Shown here in pieces: positions 16,806-26,972 of a DNA stretch of 64,000 nucleotides; position 1 is the first letter of the stretch, and each line of letters starts with the position of its first letter. The stretch covers positions 90,172-154,171 of the forward strand of contig NZ_BMTL01000026.1 in assembly GCF_014649655.1 (NCBI RefSeq), given 5' to 3'. The position numbers and the translations under genes are program-made. The stretch comes from Streptomyces humidus. Lineage in GTDB: Bacteria > Actinomycetota > Actinomycetes > Streptomycetales > Streptomycetaceae. Below the pieces are notes generated by a model, which had not been told where the DNA came from, did no database searches, and saw nothing but the letters and a program-made list of their open reading frames with translations.

Positions 16806-17164
16806 GCGGGACCCCCGGCGAGCCGGGCGGAGACGCAGGGCGGCAGGTTCGGCGCCTCGGTGGAGAGCCGGACGTAGATCATGTCGTTCTCGACGGCGAC
16901 CTCGTGCGTGCGGACCGGCAGCTTCGCCGGCGGCGAGTCGACCGCACCGGTGCGCAGGTCGAACTTGGAGGCATGCAGGGGGCATTCCACCTCGCAGCCC
17001 TCCAGCCAGCCGTCGGCGAGCGAGGCGTCCTGGTGGGTGCAGGTGTCGTCGATGGCGAAGAGCTCGCCGTCGTCGGTGTGGAACACCGAGACCGGCGGGT
17101 CGACGTCGAGCCGGAAGGCCTCGCCTCGCGGGAGATCCGCGAGACGGCACGCGGGAATCATCAT
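16802..17164 (-). CDS. Rieske [2Fe-2S] ferredoxin
   Basis: This 120-aa soluble Rieske ferredoxin has cluster ligands in CTHQDASLADG and CPLHASKFD, near residues 42-66. It is the likely electron carrier between the FAD reductase and the Rieske oxygenase. Two adjacent ATGs (17164 and 17161) follow a GAGG site at 4 and 7 nt; the second has the better spacing. Two operator-like palindromes lie within 45 bp upstream. Confidence 0.92.
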   Translation of the reverse strand: MMIPACRLADLPRGEAFRLDVDPPVSVFHTDDGELFAIDDTCTHQDASLADGWLEGCEVECPLHASKFDLRTGAVDSPPAKLPVRTHEVAVENDMIYVRLSTEAPNLPPCVSARLAGGPA

Positions 17165-17172
17165 GACACCTC

Positions 17173-17208
17173 GGTGCGTATAACGAAACGGTTTGCGGTA
17201 AGCGCAAC
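17173..17208. promoter_or_regulatory. Tandem putative IclR operators upstream of the Rieske ferredoxin
   Basis: TTTGCGGTAAGCGCAAC (17192-17208) matches 9 of 10 arm positions of the recurrent palindrome. The adjacent 17173-17189, read on the minus strand, is GTTTCGTTATACGCACC, a weaker match. They lie 27 and 8 bp before the ferredoxin ATG. Confidence 0.5.
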
Positions 17209-17583
17209 ATCAGTCTGGAGTCGCCCAGAACCCTTGTCAAGGCATTCAGAGGCCCCTCTGAGTGACTCAAGTCGTTGCGACATGCAAAACTCACCTCACA
17301 TAGAACAACGAAAGCGTGTCGGGTCGCCTCGAGGCAACCGCGCGGCGCGGACAGGCACGCGAGCCCGGAGAGGGCCGCGAAAGGCCCGGCCGGAAGCCCG
17401 GCCGCCACTGCCGGCAGGGCGACCGAGCGCGTCACCGCGCGCCGCCCCACGCGGCTCGCCTCCGGGCAGGTCCCGGCCCGCTCCGGACCGGGCGGCGGAG
17501 CGGACAGGGCGGCGGAGCGGACAGGATGCGGGACGGGGCGGCGGACTGCGGGGCGAGGAGGCGCCCCGTTCTCCCGTCGGGCC
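17209..17583. other. 375-bp region without a convincing gene; weak terminator
   Basis: No open frame here resembles a protein. A 17-bp sequence (GGGCGGCGGAGCGGACA) is tandemly duplicated at 17490-17523. A 7-bp GC stem (CGGGGCG/CGCCCCG, 17549-17568) just past the molybdoenzyme stop may be its terminator. The part next to 17209 would be the ferredoxin promoter. Confidence 0.45.
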
Positions 17584-19899
<2,316 letters not shown>

Positions 19900-20051
19900 C
19901 TGAAGCGCCACTCCGGGTGTAGGGGAATCAGAGCCGTTCCGTCGAACGGCGCCCCGGCCTCTCGGCGGGCCGCCTCACGGACTCCGGAAGGTCGCGTACC
20001 GCACGACAAAGCCGGGGTGCCGGGGCGTGGTCCCACGTGTCCCCGTACCCC

Positions 20052-20107
20052 CGTCGCACATCAACCGCCGGACATCAGCCGCCGGACGTGAACCGTCGGA
20101 CGTGAGC
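20052..20107. repeat. 14-bp tandem repeat, four imperfect copies
   Basis: Four consecutive 14-mers related to CGCCGGACGTGAAC run from 20052 to 20107 and stop 2 bp before the mscR stop codon. No protein reading is evident. The role is unknown. Confidence 0.6.
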
Positions 20108-20109
20108 CG

Positions 20110-21195
20110 TCACAGGACCACGACGGAACGCAGGACGTCGCCCTGGTGCATGCGCGCGAAGGCCTTCTCCACCTCGTCGAGCCGGATGGTCTCCGTCACG
20201 AAGGCGTCCAGGTTCAGGCGGTCCTGGAGGTAGAGGTCGATGAGCATGGGGAAGTCGCGGGAGGGGAGGCAGTCGCCGTACCAGGAGGACTTCAGCGAGC
20301 CGCCGCGCCCGAACACGTCGAGCAGGGGCAGTTCGAGCTTCATCTCCGGGGTGGGGACGCCGACCAGGACGACCGTCCCGGCCAGGTCGCGGGCGTAGAA
20401 GGCCTGCCTGTACGTCTCCGGGCGGCCCACCGCCTCGATGACGACGTCGGCGCCGAAGCCGCCCGTCAGCTCACGGATCGCCTCGACCGGGTCCGTCTCA
20501 CGGGAGTTGACCGAGTGGGTCGCGCCCAGCTTCCGGGCGGTCTCCAGCTTGAGGTCGTCGATGTCCACCGCGATGATCTTCGCCGCGCCCGCGAGTTCGG
20601 ATCCGGCGACAGCGGCGGCCCCGACCCCGCCGCAGCCGATGACGGCGACCGAGTCGCCCCGGCCGACGTTCCCGGTGTTGATCGCGGCGCCGATGCCGGC
20701 CATCACCCCGCAGCCCAGCAGGCCGGCGACCGCCGCCGACGCGGCCCGGTCCACCTTGGTGCACTGACCGGCGGCGACCAGCGTCTTCTCCGCGAACGCG
20801 CCGATGCCCAGCGCCGGAGACAGCTCGGCGCCGTCGAGCAGGGTCATCTTCTGGACGGCGTTGTGGGTGCTGAAGCAGTACCAGGGGCGCCCGCGCCGAC
20901 AGGCTCGGCACGTACCGCACACCGCACGCCAGTTGAGGATGACGAAATCACCCGGGGCGACATCCGTGACCCCTTCGCCCACGGACTCCACCACACCAGC
21001 CGCCTCGTGGCCGAGCAGGAAGGGGAAGTCGTCGTTGATGCCGCCCTCCCGGTAGTGCAGGTCGGTGTGACAGACCCCGCAGGCCTCGACCTTCACCAGC
21101 GCCTCACCCGGGCCCGGGTCCGGCACGACGATCGTTTCCAGGCTGACGGGGGCGCCTTTGCCCCGCGCGACGACACCGCGGACCTGGTGAGCCAT
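20110..21195 (-). CDS. mscR: S-(hydroxymethyl)mycothiol dehydrogenase (mycothiol-dependent formaldehyde dehydrogenase)
   Basis: This 361-aa zinc alcohol dehydrogenase has catalytic zinc ligands in GVCHTDLHY and LLGHEAAGVVE, and structural zinc cysteines in NWRAVCGTCRACRRGRPWYC. Its NAD motif is VAVIGCGGVGAAAVAG. NWRAVCG and the length are characteristic of the actinobacterial mycothiol-linked enzyme. It oxidises the formaldehyde-mycothiol adduct toward formate, disposing of formaldehyde from the Rieske oxygenase. The ATG at 21195 follows a GAGGAG-like site. A GCGAT-N4-ATCGC inverted repeat lies about 46 bp upstream at 21241-21254. Confidence 0.92.
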   Translation of the reverse strand: MAHQVRGVVARGKGAPVSLETIVVPDPGPGEALVKVEACGVCHTDLHYREGGINDDFPFLLGHEAAGVVESVGEGVTDVAPGDFVILNWRAVCGTCRACRRGRPWYCFSTHNAVQKMTLLDGAELSPALGIGAFAEKTLVAAGQCTKVDRAASAAVAGLLGCGVMAGIGAAINTGNVGRGDSVAVIGCGGVGAAAVAGSELAGAAKIIAVDIDDLKLETARKLGATHSVNSRETDPVEAIRELTGGFGADVVIEAVGRPETYRQAFYARDLAGTVVLVGVPTPEMKLELPLLDVFGRGGSLKSSWYGDCLPSRDFPMLIDLYLQDRLNLDAFVTETIRLDEVEKAFARMHQGDVLRSVVVL

Positions 21196-21466
21196 GGCCA
21201 CTCCTCGGCTGGTTCGAGAGCTGACTTCGAGTTTCACATCGCGATACTCATCGCATGTACCGCAACACAGCATGGTGGAGCGCCGACCCTGGGTCAAGGA
21301 TCCGTGGGCAGCACGATGCGCGGCTCCTCGCACGTGTCGTCCTCGCGCCCGTCGTCCGCCGCGGCCTGAAGGGCCGCGGTCAGGCTGCCTCCTGCTGCGA
21401 TGCAGGCATACAGAGCGGCTGGATCAAGGGCGGCGTCCGTCGGACGAGTACGCCGCAGCCGTGGGC

Positions 21467-22123
21467 TCAGGCGCTCGCGAGGGTGAGCTTGACGGCGAAG
21501 CCGAGGAAGAGCACGCCGGCGGCGGTCGTGGCGCCCGCGGAGAGGCGCCGCCGGCGGTGGAAGGCTGCCGCCAGTCGCGTGCCGCTGAAGATCAGCGCGG
21601 TCAGATAGAGGAAGCTCGCCAGCTGGGCGAACGCGCCGAGCACGACGAAGGAGAGGGCCGGGTAGGCATACCCGGGGTCCACGAACTGCACGAAGAACGC
21701 GACGAAGAACAGGATCGCCTTCGGGTTGAACAGACTGATCACGAGCGCGCGCCTGAACGGCCTCTCCCCGACCGCCGCGGGCGCCTCGGCCTGCGCATCC
21801 CGCGCGGCCGGCTCCCGCCGGGCCCGCCACATCGTCCGCGCGGCTCTGAGCATCCCGACGGCCAGCCAGGTCAGATACCCGGCGCCGGCGTACTTCACGA
21901 TCCCGAAGAGCAGGGCGTTCGCCTGCAGGAGCGACGCCACTCCGGCGGCCGACAGCGTCATCAGCACGGCGTCCCCGCACCACACGCCCGCGGCGGCCGC
22001 ATAACCGGTACGGACGCCCCGGCGGGCCGCGACGGACAGCACGTACAGCGAGTTCGGCCCGGGCAGCAGAACGATCAGGACGAGGCCTGCGAGATAGGTG
22101 GGCAGATCGATGACGCCGAACAT
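21467..22123 (-). CDS. LysE/RhtB-family exporter
   Basis: The 218-aa inner-membrane protein has about six hydrophobic spans. The LysE-family N-terminal motif VLLPGPNSLYVLSVAARRGVRTGY is split across residues 17-40, and ISLFNPKAILFFVAFFVQFV is typical of the family. Such proteins export amino acids or related metabolites; the substrate cannot be read from sequence. ATG at 22123. It is not obviously linked to the preceding catabolic genes. Confidence 0.92.
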   Translation of the reverse strand: MFGVIDLPTYLAGLVLIVLLPGPNSLYVLSVAARRGVRTGYAAAAGVWCGDAVLMTLSAAGVASLLQANALLFGIVKYAGAGYLTWLAVGMLRAARTMWRARREPAARDAQAEAPAAVGERPFRRALVISLFNPKAILFFVAFFVQFVDPGYAYPALSFVVLGAFAQLASFLYLTALIFSGTRLAAAFHRRRRLSAGATTAAGVLFLGFAVKLTLASA

Positions 22124-22608
22124 GGCAGCGAGTGTCGCACGAGGACACGCCGGTCCCGCGAGCCGGGCCCGCGAGCATGCGGGGCGGCGCTTCACTGCCG
22201 GCGCACGGCCGGACCCCCGGCAGCACCCCGCCCACCACGCCCACCACGCCCACCACGCCTTCACCGTCGCGTATCCGGTCTTCTCCGCCGAGCCTCCTGT
22301 TCCCGACCCGTCGGCCGGGCCGCGGGACCGTCTGCGGCGTCGGATGGGGGTTCCAGCGACAGGCCCGCCGCCTCGGGCAGTGGGCCCCGCCTGGATGGCC
22401 GCACCCTTCAGGTCCGAGCCAGGGACGACGTGTCCGCGGATGAAGTCGCCCTTCATCCGGTCGCCGGTTCGCGCCAGGATCTTCCTGTCGGACAGAGGGG
22501 CCGCGGCGGATGCCCGAGCCGCGCGGGCTGTCCGCCCGGCAGGTCGACGCGACGGTCGACGGCTCCCTCTGATCCTCACCTGACCGACCTTTGAAGGAGA
22601 CGAACCCG
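22124..22608. other. 485-bp region without a gene, between lysE and the cupin
   Basis: I see no convincing protein. It contains three tandem CCCACCACG units at 22231-22257 and, at 22417-22498, a near copy of the leader found before the XRE regulator. The right end should hold the cupin promoter. Confidence 0.6.
22417..22498. promoter_or_regulatory. Leader element shared with the XRE regulator gene, copy 1
   Basis: The 82 bp here match 24816-24897 at about 67 of 82 positions without gaps. Both begin AGCCAGGGAC and contain a near-palindrome (GGACGACGTGTCC here) and GCCCTTCATCCGGT. Copy 1 lies 111 bp upstream of the cupin start and may be a target of the XRE regulator. Confidence 0.6.
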
Positions 22609-23109
22609 ATGATCCCCGACGACGACCCGTCCCGCGCGCTGACCGTGGCGAACCCCGACGACCCCAGCACGACGTACATCTCCCTGGTGGGCAACACCTA
22701 CGCCATGCTGGTCACCGGCCGGCAGACGAACGGCCGGTACTGCCTGATCGACATGCGCGTCCCCGACGGCGGCGGGCCGCCGCCGCACCGGCACGACTTC
22801 GAGGAGATGTTCACGATCCTCGAGGGCGAGATCGAGTTCACCTTCCGGGGCGAGAAGCACAGCGTACGGGCCGGGTCCACGATCAACATCCCCGCCAACG
22901 CGCCGCACCACTTCCGCAACGCATCGGGTGCGCCGGCGCGCATGCTGTGCATGTGCACGCCTGCCGGCCAGGACGAGTACTTCACCCGTATCGGCGATGT
23001 CGTCGAGGGCAAGGACGCGCCGCCGCCCCGACTGACGCAGGACGAGCTCGCCGAGCGCCGTCGCCGCGCGGCCGAGTTGGCCTCGGCCTACCGAAGCGAG
23101 TTCCTGTGA
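22609..23109 (+). CDS. Cupin-domain protein
   Basis: The 166-aa protein has a single cupin barrel with PPPHRHDFEEMFTILEGEIEF (split metal-binding His/His/Glu motif, about residues 57-77) and a second motif around GSTINIPANAPHHFRN. The ligands suggest a metal-binding small-molecule enzyme or sensor, but the substrate is unknown. AAGGAG lies 8 nt before the ATG at 22609. The C-terminal 40 residues are charged and helical (LAERRRRAAELASAY). Its upstream region carries the leader element shared with the XRE regulator. Confidence 0.9.
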   Translation: MIPDDDPSRALTVANPDDPSTTYISLVGNTYAMLVTGRQTNGRYCLIDMRVPDGGGPPPHRHDFEEMFTILEGEIEFTFRGEKHSVRAGSTINIPANAPHHFRNASGAPARMLCMCTPAGQDEYFTRIGDVVEGKDAPPPRLTQDELAERRRRAAELASAYRSEFL

Positions 23110-23306
23110 CTCACGGGGCCGGCAAGCCAGGCACCGGCGACGGGGATGAGTCCCCCGCCGAACCGGACACCCGGACACGGAGGTTCCGGTCCTGGAGGCG
23201 CAGTCCGCGTCGAGTGCCGACTCTGTTCCCGATCAGTCCAGTTGAGACCGCCTTGACGGGCGCTTCACGTCGCGAGCCGGGGGCGGCTTCCACGAAGGCG
23301 CGCGGG

Positions 23307-24614
23307 TCAGTCGAACATGGCGCAGTGGACCGCGTCCATCAGGGCCGCGCCGGTCTGGTGCGCCTGCCTGCCGAGAGTGGACGTGGCGAAGAAGAAGGCT
23401 GCCGTGCGACGGCCGGTGGCGTCGGTGACGTTGTAGGTCGCGTAGCCCGGGACGACGCCGACATGGTCCCAGACCGTGCCGCAGTCGGTCTTCGCCGTCT
23501 CGATGCCCAACCCGTAACCGAGCTCGTCCGGGTCCCCCGGCCCGCCCTCCGGCACGGTGGTGCGCATCTCGGCCAGTTGGGCGGCGGGAAGCAGGCGGCC
23601 CGACATCAGCGCGCCGTAGAAACGGGACCAGTCACCGGCGGTGGACACGATCGCGGCATCCGCGCCGGCGGCCGTGCCGTAGTCGCCGGTGACGTCCACG
23701 TGGTCGTCGTGCTGCGGTCCGGCGTAGTTCCTGAACTCGTCGGGGACGTCCGGTGGCATGTGGGCGGCGTCAGGTTCGTAGCCGTGCGCGTGCCGGTCGT
23801 GCCAGGCGGAGCCGGTGGCGTAGAACGTGTGCCGGAGGCCCAGGGGTCCGGTGATCCGGTCCCGGACCAGCGACGCAAGGTTCTTGCCGGTGGCCTTCTC
23901 CAGGACGGCGCCGATCGCGATGTAGTTGGTGTTGCTGTACGACCACTCGGCGCCGGGTTCGAACAGCGCCGGGTGTCCGCTCACCAGGCTCAGGATCTCC
24001 GCCGACGTCCACACATGGGAGTCGCGGCCGGTGAGGGCCGGTGCGAGGGCGGGGTCCTCGGTGTAGTCGAACAGCCCACTGGTGTGGTTGAGCAGCATGC
24101 GCAGGGTGATCGCTCCGCCGTTGCGCACCTTGCCGGGCAGCCACTTGTCGACCGGGTCGGTGAGGGCGAGTCTGTGCTCGGCGACCAGTTGCAGGACGAG
24201 GGTGGCCATCACCGTCTTGGTGTTGGACGCCTCCCGCACCTCGTCGTCCGCCCGGAGCCGGTGGTCCTTCTTCGTCCAGGCGGCCTGCTCGGAGATCTCG
24301 ATGGGCCTGCCGTGACCGTCGTCCACCCGCACGATCACCCCGGGCACGCCTTCTGCCACCAACTTCCGCGCCAGCTGCCGCAGATGAGCGCGTGTCTCCA
24401 CAGTGCGCTGCTGTCGGGACGCCGCGAGCGTCCGCGGGCCGGCGGCCGCACTGTCGCGGACCGCCACACTCTCGCGGACCGCCGCACTCTCATGGATCGT
24501 GTTCGCACTCGTCGGGGCAGCAGCGAGGGGCACGACGAGGGCGGCGGACACCGCGACTGTTGCCACCGCGCGAAACCCCGTCAGTTGCGGACGCCGGCCG
24601 ACGCGCACGTTCAC
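23307..24614 (-). CDS. Secreted serine hydrolase, beta-lactamase/DD-peptidase class C fold
   Basis: The protein of about 435 aa has an N-terminal signal sequence (FRAVATVAVSAALVVPLAAA) and a class C beta-lactamase-like domain. The nucleophile motif SxxK is in EASNTKTVMATLVL. The YxN motif is in WSYSNTNYIAIG, and HVG replaces KTG near the C-terminus. Such proteins act on cell-wall peptides, D-amino-acid peptides or esters. I chose the GTG at 24614 because AAGGAG lies 10 nt upstream; the frame stays open to 24827. It is divergent from the XRE regulator gene. Confidence 0.88.
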   Translation of the reverse strand: MNVRVGRRPQLTGFRAVATVAVSAALVVPLAAAPTSANTIHESAAVRESVAVRDSAAAGPRTLAASRQQRTVETRAHLRQLARKLVAEGVPGVIVRVDDGHGRPIEISEQAAWTKKDHRLRADDEVREASNTKTVMATLVLQLVAEHRLALTDPVDKWLPGKVRNGGAITLRMLLNHTSGLFDYTEDPALAPALTGRDSHVWTSAEILSLVSGHPALFEPGAEWSYSNTNYIAIGAVLEKATGKNLASLVRDRITGPLGLRHTFYATGSAWHDRHAHGYEPDAAHMPPDVPDEFRNYAGPQHDDHVDVTGDYGTAAGADAAIVSTAGDWSRFYGALMSGRLLPAAQLAEMRTTVPEGGPGDPDELGYGLGIETAKTDCGTVWDHVGVVPGYATYNVTDATGRRTAAFFFATSTLGRQAHQTGAALMDAVHCAMFD

Positions 24615-24815
24615 ACGCAATTCATGCTCCTTCAGGATCCGGGAAGGCCATCGGGCACGATCGGGGTACGGGAGGAGAACACGGGCCTCCGTCAGACGAG
24701 TTGTCGCCTGGCCCGCGGACGAAGCCGGCTCCGGCGAGCCTTGCACAGCCCGCGGGGAGTCCTTCGCAGGATAGCCGAGGACGGGAAAAAGTTGACTGTC
24801 GGTTACTCGACCCTC

Positions 24816-24897
24816 AGCCAGGGACAACTTGTCCGCGGTTGGAACTGCCCTTCATCCGGTTTCCCGTTCGCGTCAAGATTGTCCTGTCGAACAGAGG
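24816..24897. promoter_or_regulatory. Leader/promoter of the XRE regulator, copy 2 of the shared element
   Basis: This element matches 22417-22498 at about 82% identity. It contains GGACAACTTGTCC, a perfect inverted repeat with one central base, which is a plausible operator. It ends just before the RBS (GGAGACAGG) of the regulator gene. Confidence 0.6.
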
Positions 24898-24907
24898 AGA
24901 CAGGACG

Positions 24908-25729
24908 ATGGACCGGGCCTTGCTGGCGGATTTCCTCCGAGCGCGTCGGGAGGCGTTGCAGCCGGAGGATGTCGGGCTTCCCCGCGGGCAGCGGCGCCGT
25001 ACCGGCGGGCTGCGGCGCGAGGAGGTGGCGGCGCTGGCCGGGATGTCTGCCGACTACTACAGCCGAATCGAGCAGCAGCGAGGCCCGGCGCCGTCGGAGC
25101 GGATGCTCGTCGCGCTCGCTCGGGCGCTGCGCCTCAACCAGAGCGAGCGTGACCATCTGTTCGTCCTGGGCGGGGTACCGGCGCCGCGGCGGATCCTGCG
25201 GGACGACTACGTCGGTCCCACGATGATGCGGATCGTCGCCGGCCTCTCGGACGTGCCCGCGATCGTGCTGTCACGGCTGGGCGAGGCGTTGCTGCAGACG
25301 CGTCCGGCGGTCGCCCTGCTCGGTGACTACACCCGGTACTCGGGCATGTCCCGTTACCTGGTCTACCGCTGGTTCACCGGTGATCCGCGGGTCCGTGGCC
25401 TGTACCCCGTCGAGGACCATCCGGTTCGGGGCAGGGTCTTCGCCGCGGAGATCAGGGAGGCGTACACGGCGGATCCCACCGGGAGGGCCGGGGAGATCGT
25501 CGCGGCGCTGTTGGAGGTCAGTTCCGAGTTCGCGAACATCTGGCGGTTGCACGAGGTGGGTGTGACCCATCATCACGACCTCAAGCGCTACCTGCACCCC
25601 GAGTTGGGGGAGCTGGAGCTGTACGCCGAGATGCTGCTGGATCCGGAGCAGTGTCAGACGCTGCTGGTGTTCACCGCCGTGCCCGGTTCCCCGAGCCACG
25701 GCAAGCTTCGGCTTCTGACCGCCGCTTAG
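24908..25729 (+). CDS. XRE-family regulator with MmyB-like C-terminal domain
   Basis: The 273-aa protein has an N-terminal HTH at about residues 10-75 (EEVAALAGMSADYYSRIEQQ). The C-terminal domain of about 170 residues is typical of the MmyB-like ligand-binding family (MSRYLVYRWFTGDPRVRGLY). Many such regulators in Streptomyces control an adjacent oxidoreductase gene, which fits the quinone-oxidoreductase-like gene 109 bp downstream. ATG at 24908. The duplicated leader suggests that it also acts near the cupin. Confidence 0.92.
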   Translation: MDRALLADFLRARREALQPEDVGLPRGQRRRTGGLRREEVAALAGMSADYYSRIEQQRGPAPSERMLVALARALRLNQSERDHLFVLGGVPAPRRILRDDYVGPTMMRIVAGLSDVPAIVLSRLGEALLQTRPAVALLGDYTRYSGMSRYLVYRWFTGDPRVRGLYPVEDHPVRGRVFAAEIREAYTADPTGRAGEIVAALLEVSSEFANIWRLHEVGVTHHHDLKRYLHPELGELELYAEMLLDPEQCQTLLVFTAVPGSPSHGKLRLLTAA

Positions 25730-25803
25730 CGGGTCAACCCTCACACACCTGAAGGCATGTCTCGAATCCGAGGCGTGCCCGGGCCTCACAATGCTTCAAA
25801 TTC

Positions 25804-25816
25804 GAATCATCGATTC
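25804..25816. promoter_or_regulatory. Inverted repeat upstream of the quinone oxidoreductase-like gene
   Basis: GAATCATCGATTC is a perfect 5-bp inverted repeat with a 3-bp spacer, 22 bp before the ATG at 25839. It lies in an unusually AT-rich patch and could be an operator or overlap the -10 region. Confidence 0.4.
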
Positions 25817-25838
25817 ACCTTGAAAGGTGGCATGTGCC

Positions 25839-26780
25839 ATGAAAGCAGTGCGTTTCCATGAGTACGGCGCTCCGGACGTCTTGCGCTACGAGGACGTGGA
25901 ACAGCCGGTCCCCGCTGCCGGGGAGGTCCGGATCCGGGTGGCCGCGACGTCGTTCAACCCGGTCGACGGCAACATCCGCGCGGGCTTCATGCAGGGCCCC
26001 ATCCCGGTGACCCTGCCGCACACCCCCGGCATCGACGTCGCGGGCACGGTCGACGCGCTCGGCGAGGGCGCGGACCGGGTCAGGGCGGGTGACCAGGTCG
26101 TCGGCTTCCTGCCGATGACCGGCGCCGGCGCGGCGGCGGAGTACGTGCTCGCACCGGCCGGCCTCCTGACGACGGCGCCCGCGAGCATCCCTCTTGCCGA
26201 TGCGGGCGGGCTGCCGCTGGTCGGGCTCACCGCCTGGCAGGCCCTCTTCGACCACGCCAAGCTGACTGCCGGTCAGCGGATCCTGATCAACGGTGCGGGC
26301 GGCGCGGTCGGCGGCTACGCCGTGCAGCTGGCCAAGCACGCGGGCGCGCATGTGATCGCCACAGCCGGGCCGCGCAGCAGTGAACGTGTCAGGACGGCGG
26401 GTGCCGACGAGGTGTTCGGCCACGGGGTCCCCGAACTGTCCGCGCTGGTCGACGTCGTGCTCAACCTCGCGCCGGTCGAACCGATGCAATTGGCCGCGCT
26501 GACCTCCGTGGCCCGCGACGGCGGCATCGTGGTGAACACGACGGTGTGGATGCCCGCGCCTTCCGACGAGGAACGCGACGTGCACGGCGTCAACCTCTTC
26601 GTCAACAGCGACGCCGCGCAGCTGGCGAGGCTGGTGACGCTGGTCGACTCCGGAGCGCTGCACGTCGATATCGCTCGACGGGTGCCGCTGGCCGAGCTGC
26701 CGGCGCTGCATGCGGAGGCCGCAGAAGGCGCACTCTCCGGCAAGGTCCTCGTCCTTCCCCCCGCCGTCTCCCTCACCTGA
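25839..26780 (+). CDS. Zinc-independent NADP-dependent quinone oxidoreductase-like protein
   Basis: The 313-aa medium-chain dehydrogenase has the usual N-terminus MKAVRFHEYGAPDVLRYEDV, the segment TPGIDVAGTVDALGEG, and the nucleotide-binding motif INGAGGAVGGYAVQLAKHAGA. No structural-zinc cysteines are visible, which fits the quinone oxidoreductase branch. It probably reduces quinones or enals with NADPH. GAAAGG precedes the ATG. It lies downstream of the XRE regulator in the same direction and is probably its target. Confidence 0.92.
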   Translation: MKAVRFHEYGAPDVLRYEDVEQPVPAAGEVRIRVAATSFNPVDGNIRAGFMQGPIPVTLPHTPGIDVAGTVDALGEGADRVRAGDQVVGFLPMTGAGAAAEYVLAPAGLLTTAPASIPLADAGGLPLVGLTAWQALFDHAKLTAGQRILINGAGGAVGGYAVQLAKHAGAHVIATAGPRSSERVRTAGADEVFGHGVPELSALVDVVLNLAPVEPMQLAALTSVARDGGIVVNTTVWMPAPSDEERDVHGVNLFVNSDAAQLARLVTLVDSGALHVDIARRVPLAELPALHAEAAEGALSGKVLVLPPAVSLT

Positions 26781-26972
26781 GTCGACCGTTTCCGGCGCGA
26801 CGATCGCGTCGCTTCTCCCCACGAGCGGTCGAGCCGTCGCGGAGGGGCTGCGCTCTGCCGGAACGGGCGGAGCGCAGTTCCGACGCATCCATGCCGGCCG
26901 CCCGGACCCTCGCCCGGCGCTCCAGGACTCCTGGGCATCACACCGGCTCGGACCCAGCAACCGGAGAGAGCG

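Noticed and set aside
17490..17523. 17-bp tandem duplication of GGGCGGCGGAGCGGACA
   Set aside because: Only two copies in GC-rich spacer DNA; no symmetry or gene association.
22231..22257. Three CCCACCACG tandem units
   Set aside because: Too short and low in complexity for a functional claim; noted only as local repetition.
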